Assembly (NCBI GenBank): GCA_023333565.1
Contig: JAJKFH010002198.1
Span: forward strand, 1,984,001 to 2,048,000
Length of the DNA stretch: 64,000 nucleotides
Source of the DNA: Puffinus mauretanicus
Taxonomy: Eukaryota > Chordata > Aves > Procellariiformes > Procellariidae
Direction: 5' to 3'
Below, piece after piece: positions 13,501 through 26,927 of this stretch; position 1 is the first letter of the stretch; each line of letters opens with the position of its first letter. The notes under the pieces are model-generated. The model was not told the origin of the DNA, did no database searches, and saw only the letters and a list, made by a program, of their open reading frames with translations. The translations under genes and the position numbers were made by a program.

Positions 13501-16500
13501 GCCTTAAGCAATTGTTTTTTTTCTGAGGTGGGCCAATTTTTTCTTATTCCTGTTGGTGCTTTCTGAATTTGTGGTCTCCCTCCCTCATCCTGCTCCCCCC
13601 AAGAAAATTTCATTGAAACCAGGTTGTTCCTGTTTTTTCTACGGACAACACTGCCATCCACTCACTAGCTCTATTCTTTGTTACATTGTCTATATCAAAT
13701 TAAAATAGTTCAGATTTATTTCCTTCTTTACTTAAAAAATATAAATTTGTATACATATTTAGGCCGAATAAGGTTCTGAACTTTCATAAAAGATTCCTAG
13801 CATTTGAAGGTATGTAGCCTCTGCTAGCTCTGAAACACATTATATTAAGATTTCTTTGGTAGCACCTGTGAAAAGCATAGGTATAATTGAAGACCTCATA
13901 AGTAGGCAATGAATAATAATGGATTAACAGTAAGTTCAAAGAGCCTCAACTACAGGTGATAAAGCACGGAAGATGAAAGCATGGAAGATGGAAGGAGCTT
14001 ATTTTCACTACCTGAATCCTCAAAGTTAGTGGACTAAGAGATAGCAATAGTCTCTTGGCCTCCAGACTGAATAAATGTGTTGTGGAGATTCACAAGATAA
14101 AACAACTATGGTATCATGTTGATGATATTTTTATGAAGGTACTTTTTAGACACTGTTTCATTTTCAAGGGATGGGAAACCAGAGTTAGTATTTTTCTTAT
14201 TTAAAAGGTGACCTTGCTCCAACAGAAACAGCAAGAAATCGAATTGATATAAATGTAAAATATCCCTTGGTTAATTCTTTTTTTCACAAATATTGTATTT
14301 CTTCTCCACCTCATCAAAGGTTAAAATACAGTGGAAGAAGGCTTCCTAATGGCTGAGTGAGTGGCAGCAGTGTTTGTAGCATCTACATCAGAGATTTTTC
14401 CTAGACATATAAGATATCTTGAGTAGGGTGGAGGTTTCTGATGCCTCTCAATGTGTGAAACCAAGGAATTTTCTCCTTCATTCAAAGTATCTCCCTCCTG
14501 CATGCTCATGAGCAGCAGCTGAGCTCAGTGAGAGTTAATCTATTTGCTCACCAGTTTCCTCAATCTCTTGCACTACTTCCATTGTGACAAATTCCCTTAA
14601 CTTGTCCCCATTCAGACTGACTAGGAAGGGACAGAGAGGATGGCGGAAGCTTTGTTTTTGAAGGAAAGCAATTTACAGAGGAAACTTCATGCAGAACAGA
14701 AGAGAGGACTTCAGTGTTACATGGCATGCAATAATGAATAAAAAAGAATACTGCGTGATATTTTCAGCCACACAACAAAAATGTCATAAACGCTAATGGC
14801 AGTATCACTTAATGGGTACGTCCCTAAACATGATTACATTTTGGCAATGCATTGTTCAGGCTGATCCATCTGGGAGTAATATTTCAAGTTGGGACTTGGT
14901 CCTTTTACAAATATAGGACTTTTCTTCTTTGGCATAATAGAAATTTCTACAGGACACTGATTACATGGGAAGTAGAGAAAGTTTTCCTAGAAATTAGCCA
15001 GAACACAAGGAATGAATTCCCACAGAAACAAAGAACACGCACAACCTTGCCTCAATACTTTTTGTCTTTCCTTAGCAGTGTGAATGCTTCGGGAAACCCC
15101 TTCCACATCAGAACACGATACTGGACACAATACTATTTCTTTGCATATGTGATAAGTGATCAATTCATATCCAAAAGATATTACAATATTGCTGTGGGAA
15201 GGACATCATTAAAAGTGATGGAGAACAGCATCTAGCAAGCAATCAACAGGTCCACTGCAAAACAAGAAGTGCTTTGTGTTTGCAAACCCTGTTGCTTACC
15301 AGATAAGAGTGTGTATTATGATCCAAATTTAGAAAAGTCTCGAAACAACCCCTGATTAAGAGTTTCAGTGTATGTTCTACTGTTCTCCTGTTTCAGGAAA
15401 TAGTTTATTAAATAAATAAATAAATCATACATTTAGAATGACCAATCCTGACTGTAGAGATCAGGAAGGACCCTGAGCATAGTATTGTTACTAAAGATGT
15501 TTTTTTCTAGTGAATTTTGAAGAATATTACACCACAATTTAATTTTCAACTATTGAAATGGAATAATGAAATCATATTGGCATTAGACAGCTGTACTTTC
15601 ATGCCATGTGATTTTTTGTGCTACAGCAACCTTATCCCTTGTATTACCCCCCAGCTTGCTCTAATGCAGTCTGCTCTAAGAAGTCATGCTTTGAACAGAT
15701 CACATGTCATTGTGTTGATTTTGTAGAACTTCTTCCTTGCAATACTGATCTATGACAATCAGTTAAACTCCTTTAAAATCATATTGAAGCTTAGACCATA
15801 TCAACTCCTGCCCACTTGTCATATACCTTTGTGGAGGGCTAAGCATAGCAACAGATACCTTGATACAGGCATCTGCACCTGTGGATAAGAGAGAGTCGTG
15901 CTTGCCTTCAGACAGCTGCACTCTCAAGTCCTTGCCTACTGAGATCTGATCTGAGCTGGCAGTCTCCCACAGTTTATCCATGCTTCCTATCCAGTCATTA
16001 TCAGAAGTTGCAGATAAAAGTCACCTGTACTATTCTGAGATTAACAGTATCATATAAATGTTCTGCTTCCTTGGTCTATTACATTTGTGAAACACACGTA
16101 TAAGCCCATCCAGTCCCCGTCAGCCAGATGCCCATGTTTTTCCGAGAGATGTGTTTGCACACATAAAAGGACTGATTGTGCTTGGGTTTTTCTGATGAAA
16201 AACAGGTAAGGTGGACTATTCCAACCACCCTGCTTTTCATACATCTGCACAAAGGTGAGAAGTGAAGGAATGCACAGCTTTTCCCAGTGCAATACTGTTG
16301 CTGCTGCTGCTACTCAGGCCCCTGTAAATGGGGCAGAAAAACCCTGGGTTCGTGTCCCTCCCACTGGCACAAAGCTCAGAAATCACGTGCTTCTCCTCTG
16401 ACCCATTCCTCACTTACAACCGAGTTTACAGCCATTACCAGCCTCTACTAAGTTTGGTATTCTGGGTCAGGAAACTCCCAGAAATAGCTTATTTTATTCT

Positions 16501-19500
16501 AAAAAAAAAAAATCTAAAATTTCTTGTTGAAAGTTTAACCTCCTTTAGACACTTCCAGAAACCCCAAACCTAATTACTCCTTCACACAATTTTCATGAAG
16601 ACGATGCTATTACATCTATCTTATAAAAACAAGACATTAATCAATTTGTATTCTCTTTTATTTTCTTATATACATTTTTATATTAAATTAATGAAAAGTA
16701 AAGATCTGGCTATTATTTGGCATGTGCTTTCCACGACAACAATCACACAAAGGTTGAAAACATAAAAATCTACATGTATAGTTCACTAATAGCCAGACCA
16801 CTGAAAAGAGCTGGAAAAGAAGCAGCACTAAAACCAAAACATTGAAATCTCACTTATTCTATCTGCTTTTATGTGGGAAAATCTTTGATATTCTTTTGAA
16901 AATTGATGTAACTAGATAGCTCACAGAAACAATTCATTCCTAGATGCAACAAGTCACTATTTAGGTTATTTATATCATGCTATATGAAAAATCCAGAGTC
17001 AATGAAAAAAATAAATATAATTTTAAAATAGAAAAAATTTGATGCAAAAGCATTTGATAATATCTGAACATGTTTAACTTAAAAAGTCAATTTGTGATGC
17101 TAGAGAATATATAGACTGTCACTAAAATGAAAATATGTGCTATTACATTTCATCATAAATTTCAAGAAAAAAGATGTTTTCCTTCATATTAACTGTATGC
17201 AATACGATTATATTTTTTATAAAAACATACTGCTTTTATATATAAAACTCTGAATACAAAGTCCAGCCTTTATTAACTATTAAGTTAATGGGAAACCAAG
17301 AGCAGTCACCTGTTTTTCTATATTTCCACTATCATACACTTATTTAAGCCTCACAAAGGTGGAACAACAGAATTCCACTGGTTTAAAACTTGTAGTTGTG
17401 AGGGCAAATGTAATAAATAAAACAAACAAATGCATTAATACATAAATACATAGATAAGGAAAGGAATCCCTTTGGCTTAATCTACAGGGAACTTTCTAAA
17501 TCTGATATGTAAGAAACATATATCCCTACATTCTGGGATCTTACACCAGAAACTGAACTGGAAAATCAAAGCTGTATTATTATTTATGCCACAAGTATCC
17601 TAAATGGAAAAGGACTGGGCAAGAAGAAACCAAGCAAGAATAGCTTGTGTTTTTCTCAAATACCTGGAACACAATCCTCTTGGTTCCTGCACTGAAATAA
17701 TGGAGACTCCTCATTACCTCATGGAGACACAGGCAGTTTGTACGCAATTCTTTAAAGCAATGATTTAGAGGGATTTACAGCCAGAGAAAGTGGCTTTGAG
17801 ATCTAATCACTAATGCAGAAAACCCTAGATTCCCTGGAAGCAGAGGCTTAAATTCTGGCAGGCTCACCTCATCCTTCCATCTTTCAGAGATAGATTAAAT
17901 ACTGTGTAGCTAAGCATATAGGGGTCCTCCACAAGACTTTTAAAAGATGAAGTCCTATCTCCTCTAGGTGTTAAATATAACATCTTTTCTCTCTCTTTTT
18001 TTTCCCCCTTAGAAATAAGTCCTAGCAACTTGAAATAATTTTTCTAAAGATATTTCGCTTTTCCAGGCAGCTCCCTACCTTCTTGTCTTGAAAGTTTTGA
18101 AGCTTTATTTCCTTGATTCTCTATTTTAGTATAAGTGATAGACACTCTCCTGTAGAATTGTTCTACTCCTCAGGCAATGTTAGCAGAAATCAGGGCCCAG
18201 AAGAATACAGGCATTTCTTCCCAGTTCAAGATTTGCTATTTTCTTTTATTTAAATTGCCAAAAGCTAATCAGACTCACTGAAACCATTGAAATAAAATTG
18301 AAAACTATCTTTAAAAAGAGGAAGAAACCTCAGCAAATATCCCACTAATTATTGACCCTCTCCAACAAATCCCTATATGTACTGAGAAACGGTTTGAGCA
18401 AATTAATGACAGTGGCTACTACAAAGCTTGAGCTTAAATTTTTAGAGCTAAAACTGTTGATACGTATTACAAGTAGTAATGATTGTACATGTGTGCACTA
18501 GGGATCTAATTTAAGCATTTAATGACATCTAATGCATTATACAACCCTATATTTTTTTGGTAGCTACTTGGTACAGTTTGTCCCAAAGGCCTCTTCAGCA
18601 ATTACAGATAACCAGAAAATTGCTAATAGAACCCCTGTTAATGCAAAACATATTGGCTAGAGAGAAAAAGGGATGTATGGATTGGTAGTCCCCAGGTTTC
18701 TGAGTTTTCCCCAATTGAAGAGTAATAAGAAAATGAATTTGTGAGTACTTTAAATCTTTATTAATCCTAACTGCGTTTTAGGCATATAATCCAAATAGTC
18801 CCAAAAAGACAGATGCATAAAGATAATGGATAATAATAATTAGTCAACCTTGGCTGCTATTTAGAGGAAAAGGAATCACTAGGAATGGATGCAGTGTGAA
18901 GAAAGTAGAAATGCAGCTCATCAAAGAGGCACTAGCTTGGGCAAACAAAAGACCAGAAACTTAAAAAGAGTACACATCCTCTCCCCAAGACACACCAGGT
19001 AATTCCTTGGTATACAATGCAACTTATTTTCCGTGAAGAGAGAAATAAACCGATATAGTGTATCGCAGCTCATCTTCAACCTGATGGTCCCCATATGAAA
19101 AAAAGAAGACTGACATGAAGCACCTGTTGTTTCTTTCCTCAGGGACATTTAAGTGCATCTAGTTCCTATTAACCATGCAATGTCCGCTAATGTTTCAGAA
19201 GGGAAGATACACTTCTAAGAACTATTCGGAGTAACACAGCCTGAAGATCTGGCTCAGTACTTTTGAAGACAGACGTTATATCCATTTAATACAAATGTCA
19301 CTGACAAATTGTGTGTCAAAACGTTGCTTCTCAAGTTTTCTTTTACAAGTCAGTCAAGCTGGTAAACGTCAGCTGATGAGGAGTCCAGTACATGTTTTTC
19401 AGCCCACTTGAGTCTTCAGCTGTTCAAAACCCTCTGCACAGTCGCACCAGGGCTGCAATAACCTTACATGAAGTGGCAGAGGAGTGGTGCCTAGAGCTCA

Positions 19501-21782
19501 CCTGAAAATCAGAGATCAGGCTGAAAAGTCCTCTCTTGCAAGGTGTTGCCTGCAGCTCTGTCACCTAGCAGTTATGTAGGAAATGGTCAATGACTATACA
19601 CAAGAATTTGAAACCCGAGTCATCAGACCCTGCAGATGTTGCAGAGCAGTGGAAAAATCTGTAAGGCAAATGCCAGAAAGTGAGCATAAAGACAAACTAA
19701 AACAAATCTTGAAAATGCTTGGGCAGACTGCCGGTTACAAATAGAAGCAGAGGGCATCTGTGTTACTGAGTCCGAGTCCTTGTCACCATGCCACAGAAAG
19801 CTCTGCTCTTGGTTGTACAACTTCTCTATCAATCTTTCCCAAGCGCTGCAATACCTTGTCTTGGACATCCCTTGGGCCACAGTTTGACACTGCAAATTTG
19901 TTGTGCTGTTGTTGAAAATACTTCACTTCACTTTAAGATAAGCATCAAAGCAACAACAACAATTCTTTTAATGAATTAAATGAATCCTTTAATTAGTTAA
20001 TTCTGAGAAAAGTTTGAAATTGAAGAATCATAGTGACTCATTCATTTTACACCTAGGACACAATCATTCATAAGCTCCATTCCTTAGTGCCAGTCTGTCA
20101 ACACAGTCAACCTGTTAATATAAATTAACACAAGGGATGGAATATCTTCCATAGAAAAAAGCAGAGGCACACTATTAATTTCTTCTTTTCTATTAATCAC
20201 TAGGATAAGTTTTACGAACTCACCACAAAGTAATTACAGGTTGCAGTGAATGTGATTCTAACTCTTCTGTCATGCACACTGTATCAGTGCATGCTGCAAG
20301 CCTAAGTTACGACCTACTTACTATGTTCTGAAACAATGAGCTTCAGTCAAAGTCACCTATTCAAAATCCTCATTGAACAAACAGATTTTAAAAGGCTTTG
20401 AACATTGAGGAATCTTTTTTTTTTGTCACGTGCAAATAACTCTATTAAGTTAGATTTCAATCTAACAAATCAATACAGGGGCTGATGTTAAGAGTCACTA
20501 CACATTAGGGAATCAGCCCTTGGCACCTTACTTGGTAGGATCAGTTCTGCAATAGTATCCCAATAAAATAGAAGCGTTTTTCAGAAGATATGTACTGGCA
20601 TGAAAGCATAAGCTTTGTAATTCACCCAGCACCAGGCAAATCAGTAGTGACCATCTTGCTAGAGCTGACTCTGAACCCTCTAGCTTTCATGCACAAGTGA
20701 TACACTGTGCCCAAGAACTGAAGATAAAGCTCAGTTTTATAATTGCTTATTCTTCTGATGACTAAAATGGAAAAAGGTTGAAAAACCCCAGGGAAAAAAT
20801 ACAAATGCAGCTGCTTTGTTTGGACCATTTTCTTTCCTCCTACATTCTCTGCTTCAAAGCAACATTGATTACTAACTGCAGCTGGACTGACACCTCCACT
20901 ATGATATCTTTTATTATTTGTATTTTGATAGCAGCCACCAACACATCAGACACAATACATTCCCCAGAAAACTCATAGGCTAAACAACAAAACAAGAAAG
21001 AGGTGGCTAACATCTATATAAATGCAGTATGTTTTATGTTACATATGTGTATTAAAAACATTTTTATACATAACTTAACACATCCTGAAGTATACCTGAC
21101 TGCAATACTCCATTTTAGTACTGCAATACTCCATTTTCACTTGCTCACCACAGTGTTCAAAATAATAATAAAAAAAAAAGTGTATGATTTTGAGGGGATA
21201 TTTCAAGACAGTGCTATAGCATCATGAGACACAATATGAAAGGCACAAATGTGAGATGCGATTGTCGTTCAGAGCAACGTAACTAGAAAAACAGACCAGG
21301 AAAGGTGTTATCATATGTACAGAAGGTTGCAAATGTTTTGTAATGAAACTTTTGGACATTTTGGAATTAAATGATTTTCCTTTCCACATCAACTGTCCAT
21401 TTGAAAGCTGATTTTACTTATAAATTACATTGAAACAACAGATTCAGTAGATTTGCAGCTATGTTCTCCTATGACTTGTGTTCTGAATAGAACATGTGAA
21501 TCTAGTGTCTTGCTGTCATTCAGAGCGTGGCTGGGTGGCAGCTGTGTACATATGAAGACAGAGTGCATGATAAAGTGCACAACTAGTCAAACGGACAAAT
21601 TTGCAAAATGAGAACAAAGCCGCATTTTAAAGCCTTGCAGTTCCTCGTTAAAGGAAACTCCAGTTACCTCACAGCTTTAGCTATGCACCTCTATGACAAC
21701 TGCATATAGACATTTCAGCAAAATCCCAAGATTGTATCACTATGATAATGACTACATGTTCCTCCTTAAGTCGTTGCGCATG
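13501..21782. other. Non-coding AT-rich unique DNA
   Basis: No gene or known mobile element recognised over about 8 kb. Short (AAAT)n tracts occur near 15409-15425, with long A/T-rich stretches around 16.6-17.3 kb. Open frames up to 127 codons (for example 14852-15235) show no domain, signal peptide or sensible composition. A 21-bp tandem duplication near 21.1 kb is listed separately. Confidence 0.55.
21100..21137. repeat. 21-bp tandem duplication (about 2 copies)
   Basis: CTGCAATACTCCATTTT is repeated with a 21-bp period (copies begin at 21100 and 21121). The second copy diverges after 17 bases. A simple local duplication. Confidence 0.8.
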
Positions 21783-21960
21783 AGGGGTTACAAGGAGAAC
21801 GTAACTGTCACCTCACGTACCGTGGGACTGGAGAGGAGCAGGCAACGCGAGGGGGACATGGCTGCAGCGAGAGCCAGGGAAGGGGACAGAGGGACTGCTG
21901 CCCTCCCACCCCACCTCTCCAGTGTTTGCTACCAACCTGAATTTCTCCAAGGGCTTTTGT
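21783..21960. other. GC-rich patch of unknown origin
   Basis: A block rich in G and A on the plus strand, with several CpGs, in AT-rich surroundings. An open frame of about 100 codons crosses it, but its product is Arg/Ala/Glu-rich with no recognisable domain. It may be an exon remnant or a decayed repeat. I could not assign it. Confidence 0.35.
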
Positions 21961-22317
21961 TTCTTTGTTATGATCAAGCAGTCAGCCCTGAGAGTAAAAC
22001 TTGAACTACCTTAGTATGCTGAGTTTTAGTTGGCAATACAAGCATACATTTACCTACAAAAAGATGGAATGCCATTGCACAACACTTTCAGATTTTTAAT
22101 GAGGAAGTACCTTTTTATTCAGCCTACCACAAACCATCCCAGACAGAGAGCTAAACAAAATATGTGGTGATATAGGCACATACATTTATTAAAATCATAA
22201 AATTATTCTTTATTAACTTTAAAGTTGGTGGAAAGGGATAGGAGACAAGAAAGAAAAAAAAAGAATTAATTGTGGTGTAATTTAATTGCATAATGAAAAC
22301 CATTTTTGAATAAATTT

Positions 22318-22476
22318 CATAGAATCATAGAAGAGTTTGGGTTGGAAGGGACTTTAAAGGTCATCTAATCCAATGCCCCTGCAATGAGCAGGGACATCTT
22401 CAACTACAGCAAGTTGCTCAGAGTCCTGTCCAACCTGACCTTGCATGTTTCCAGGGCAATCTACCACCTCTCTGTG
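22318..22476 (-). mobile_element. CR1 LINE, 3' part split off by an LTR insertion
   Basis: This is the 3' terminal part of a minus-strand CR1, starting with the CATAGAATCATAGAA end and running through the standard 3' region. It ends inside the segment that normally reads CTCTCTGGGCAA. It is interrupted there by the LTR that follows, and the rest of the same CR1 copy resumes at 23066. An internal loss of about ten bases is seen near 22455. Confidence 0.9.
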
Positions 22477-23065
22477 TGTGGTGGGTTGACCTTGGCTAGA
22501 TGCCAGGTGCCCACCAAGCCGCTCTATCACTCCCTTCCTCAGCAGGATGGGGGGCAGGGGGAGAAAATAAGATGAAAAAAACCTCATGGGTCAAGATAAA
22601 GGCAGTTCAATAAAGTAAAAGCAAAGGCCATGTGCGGAAATAAAGTAAAGGAAAACAAGTTTTATTCTCTACTTCCCATCAGCAGGGGATGTCCAGCTAC
22701 TTTCAGGAAGTAGGGCTTCAGTACACGTAGCAGTTGCTCCAGAAGACAAACACCGTAATAACGAATGCCCCCCCCCTCCTCCTCTTAGCTTTTATTGCTG
22801 AGCAGATGTCATATGGTATGGAATATCCCTTTGGTCAGTTGGGGTCAGCTGTCTTGGCTATGTCCCCTCCCAGGATCTTGCCCACCCCCAGCCTACTGGT
22901 GAGGGGGGCATGTTGGAGAGACAGCCTGGATGCTGTGCGAGCACTGCTCAGCAGTAGCCAAAACACTGGTGTGTTATCAGCACCTTTCTAGCTACCTAAA
23001 CAAAGCACAGCACTATGAGGGCTACTATGAGGAAAATTAACTCCATCTCAGCCAGACCCAATACA
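22477..23065 (-). mobile_element. Solo LTR of an endogenous retrovirus, inserted in CR1
   Basis: On the minus strand the element starts TGTATTGGG and ends CCACCACA, so it has the TG...CA ends of a retroviral LTR. It is flanked by a 5-bp target duplication: CTGGG at 23066-23070 and CTGTG at 22472-22476, one substitution. A 5-bp duplication fits ERVL-type integration. Recognisable avian LTR segments include GTTGATAACAC-like words, the CCCAACTGACCAAAGGGATA stretch and a 3' end reading GCGGCTTGGTGGGCACCTGG. A degenerate TATA-like AATAAAAGC lies near 22790, and an AATAAA polyadenylation signal lies at 22661-22666 (minus). There is no gag, pol or env next to it, so this is a solo LTR left by recombination. 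The family assignment is from memory of avian LTRs. Confidence 0.82.
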
Positions 23066-23565
23066 CTGGGCAATGTGTTCCAGTGTTTCACCACCCTCGT
23101 AAAAAAATTCTTCCTTATATCTAGTCTAAATCTACCCTCTTTTACGTTAAAACCATTCCCCTTTGTCCTGTCCCAACAGGCCCTGCTAAAAAGTCTGCCC
23201 CCATCTTTCTTATAAGCCCCTTTTAAGTACTGAAAGGCTGCAATAAGGTGTCCCTGAAGCCTTCTCTTCTCCAGGCTGAACAACCCCAACTCTCTCAGCC
23301 TTTCTTCATAGGAGAGGCGTTCCATCCCCCTGATCATTTTCGTGGCCCTCCTCTGGACCCGCTCCAACAGGTCCACGTCTTTCCTGTGCTGAGGGTTCCA
23401 GAGCTGGATGCAGTACTGCAGGTGGGGCCTCACCAGAGCGGAGTAGAGGGGCAGAATCACCTCCCTCGACCTGCTGGCCATGCTTCTTTTGATGCAGCCC
23501 AGGATACAGTTGGCCCTCTGGGCTGCGAGCGCACATTGCTGGCTCATGTCCAGCTTTTCATTCAC
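23066..23565 (-). mobile_element. CR1 LINE, 5' part of the LTR-split copy
   Basis: Continuation of the CR1 that begins at 22318. It is the C-terminal ORF2 region on the minus strand, with [80 protein letters not shown] and [17 protein letters not shown] 200-codon open frame (22996-23598) runs from just outside the CR1, through this part and into the LTR, so its last 20 or so residues are retroviral LTR read by chance. Similarity to CR1 fades at about 23565, the 5' truncation point. Confidence 0.9.
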
Positions 23566-24707
23566 CTTTACCCACAATTTGGAGAAAGTTAAAAACAATA
23601 CAGAAAAACTCAGATCAATTCCTACTTGCCACAGTATAGTAAATTTGGTATTTCATTACAGAGTTCATTACCTCTATTATTTAATCACATGGCGACCGTC
23701 TATAGTAGGAACAAATGTTAGTTTTAAAACACAGACAAATAATACTGGAGAAAAAAAAAAGAATCTTATAAAGCAGGAAGGAAAAAGAAATGCTTCCTAA
23801 GGATATACAATGGAACTGTAAACTTATTTAAGCCTTAATGAAAATCTTAGAAAAAATACTGAAGAAGTAATTTCTTTAGACTTTTGTGACTAAGTCGTCT
23901 TACTTTTTTCATAAAACTTTTAGGTTCTGAAAATATGTCTAAGCTTTGATATTTTGTACTACCTTTTTCCCCCTCAGTCTTACTCAGTCTAACATGAAAC
24001 ACTCAGGTCAACAAAGTTTTTATTCAATCCAATGTTAGTTTTAATTACTATTGCCTTTTGAAAGTGCTCTTTAAAAAAAAAGCAAACATTTTATAAATTA
24101 GGTGAAAATTTGTGCATGGCTTCTTTCTTTTTTATATTGCAATATTGTTAATATTTAGCTGTAAAGATTTATTTTCCCATGGAAAAAATATTTTTCATCA
24201 CTTGAAATTAATTTATATGAAACACAAAGCTTATTTGAGACCTTAAATGGGGATTAATTTGAAGTTAGTGGCTGGTTTAAAGCTGACTCTGAAGTGGGAA
24301 TAAGTATTGCATATGCGACTGGCCTGCTTCTATTACACAACCTGTTTCAGCTTCTGTAAGCTTATATGTGCTCAGACTATTTCTACAGGTACCCATATTG
24401 CAAAGCTGTCATTATTAGAGGAGCTCGGCACTACAGATTTACTGTCTTCCATGCTGTTAAGAACGATAACCTGATTTAGTTCAGCCTGTATGGTCTCTTG
24501 CACAGGGTGAAAAAGGAAGGTGGAATAAATCACTCTTACAATTAGATTGTTCACTGAGGTTTTCCAGTATTTTTTCCTAGTCACCCTCTCCTGGAAGTCA
24601 TATTATCTTTATATGACTTAAAATGGAATATCCTATCAGGTTCCCATATGAAACTGAATAGGCATAAATTTATAGCAAGAAAAGAAAGGAAACCATATGT
24701 ATACCAG

Positions 24708-24806
24708 CAAATCACATGCACACACATGCACAAACATGCATGACCTTACATCTGTAGATACACAAAATACACAGACATGCATATATGCACATACGTATGT
24801 ATGTAC
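24708..24806. repeat. CA/TG-rich low-complexity tract
   Basis: Imperfect alternating purine-pyrimidine sequence built of ACAC, CATGCA, ATATGCAC and GTATGTATGTA words. It is an irregular, decayed microsatellite. Confidence 0.75.
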
Positions 24807-26389
24807 AGCATCTCCTCTCTGCCTCCATGTTACATTTATAAAGTAGGGAGACTAATGGATTCTCTTGCTTGCGTTGCAGCCCCTGCTCAACAGTTACCCC
24901 TGCGAGGACACTGGAAGAAGCAAGGTGCATGGTTTGGACGAGCAGACTCTAAAATATTCCAAGAGAAGAAAGCCTCACGCTCCATGGTTTCCATACAAAA
25001 CTTCAGGCTGGTTGAGAATCTCAGTTCCAGTATGAATTTGATTAAGTTGAACATGCGTGACACAGCGATGGTAATCTTCTGTCATACACTGATACTCAGA
25101 GGGTTAGTCACCAGGAATAAAGCAGTGAGAAATGAAGGAAGGTAAGCAAATAAAACTATAGTGGTCTACTGAACAGAAGGGCTTGATACACAAAATAGGA
25201 AAGAATGACTCCTGTTATAATGACAATACTTTTAATTATATATATTCAATGAAAAATAAACTACTAGAGAGAGAGTAAAAAACTTCCAATTAATGGAAGT
25301 AATGTAACGTTCAAACTTAAATGAAGTATTTTCCCGTGAGGGTTTTACTGTACTATTTTATTTAGCTTAATGTAATTTACATTATAAACAGAATGATTTT
25401 GTAAGTCCCCAGAGAAATGTATTTATTTATAATGTATTTCCTTTGAAGTGGTTATGGAAATCATGCTCTTCCTGAAGTCTGTATCTCACATACCACCTAC
25501 TGCTGCAAACCAGTCAGTCCTCACAAGTTAAACACAATCAGTCTAGTGAAGTACGTGACAAGAAAACCCAAGACTTTTATAAAAAGCCAGAGGAAATAGA
25601 AATTTGTAATTCCAAAAACCTCATAGTCTTCCCTCCAAAAAAATGAATTGAATGATCTTTGTTGATAAGTTATGTTTTTTCAGAGGGAATGGAACTCAGC
25701 CATAATCACTCCACTTGAGTTTTTAATGCATGTAATGAAAGAAGAATTGTTTACACTATACCCTAGAGGGACTTTCAGCTAAGAGTAATTATATTTTGTA
25801 TACTTAAATTTAAATATGTAAATATTTCCATCTTTCATTTAAATCACAAATCCTTAAAAAATTTAATTCTGGTATAAAAAGTACACTTTGCTTCAGGATA
25901 CAAATTACAAATGACCAGTTTCTGTCACCTTTTTTCCTCCAAGTAATTAAAATAACCTATTTATGAATAAATAAGCAAATATGAGTGAATACATTGAACC
26001 CCAGTCTATGTGCTCTCCTCACCATCAATAGCTTCTGCATAGATTCAATTAAATAACTAGAGACAAAGAGGAAATTGTCTCTAGAAAATTAATTTTGGCA
26101 ATTAATCATCTTTTTAAAGCATAATAGTACCCTATCCTCATAAGTGAACCTTTAACTCAACACGCCAGCCATAGATATACAATGGTGTAAGCTGTGATGC
26201 TTCTCCTGAAATAATGTCAAGCAAAGTCACTTCAAAGGGACTAAGCAAGTAAGCACTGTAACATTTGCCTGATGGTGCAACTGCTTACAGAATGAACTCA
26301 TGACAACCATAGCCACAAATTACATATGCTTTGAATTGGTTATTCTTTTTGTCAAAGCTACTCTTCTGCTCTAACATACTATCAAAATC

Positions 26390-26428
26390 GATAAATAAAT
26401 AAATAGATAAATAGATAAATAAATAAAA
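26390..26428. repeat. (AAAT)n/(AGAT)n microsatellite
   Basis: About nine tetranucleotide units of ATAA interrupted by two ATAG units. A typical interrupted microsatellite that may vary in length between individuals. Confidence 0.9.
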
Positions 26429-26896
26429 ATACAAGTTCTCATTAGCTTTGGATTAAGAGCTTGAATCATTTTTCAAGGGATAATGTATAGGAGCAAGTAT
26501 TTCTGTGTCACTACTCTACAAAACATCACTGCTCTGGAGTTAAAACTTCTGTTCGACTTAGTAGATTTTATCAATATCACAAAGTTTCAGGTAGATATTT
26601 AAATGTAGAAAAAATATTTTTAATCACATTTATGACTATACGTAACAAATATGAATGAATTTTAACACATGAACTTTTTTTTTTTTAAATCAACATGAAT
26701 ATACTGCTGTACAGACCTTCTAAGAAAAGACATTTCCTCTGGCTCTTCTTAGATCAGACATTACCTAGTTCACAATTGAAAGTTACACCAATTGTGTTAG
26801 AATTTGCACTTTGTATTAGAGTGCTGACCTGTACCACACCCTTTGCAGACATCTATACTTTGCTCAAAGCTACTAAAGCACAAGCATTACTTGTGT

Positions 26897-26927
26897 TAAA
26901 TGACAAATGCATGTCATTTGTCATTTA
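26897..26927. repeat. Perfect inverted repeat, 13-bp arms, 5-nt loop
   Basis: TAAATGACAAATG is followed by CATGT and then its exact reverse complement. The stem is too short for a microRNA precursor, and flanking bases do not pair. No T-run follows that would suggest a Pol III terminator. Confidence 0.9.

Noticed and set aside
14852..15235. 127-codon plus-strand open frame
   Set aside because: No recognisable protein features, no promoter, and composition like the surrounding non-coding DNA.
24372..24584. Possible second minus-strand terminal exon after a pyrimidine tract
   Set aside because: The frame is only moderately protein-like, the antisense strand is open too, the acceptor is weak, and its phase does not join to the candidate exon at 29.3 kb.
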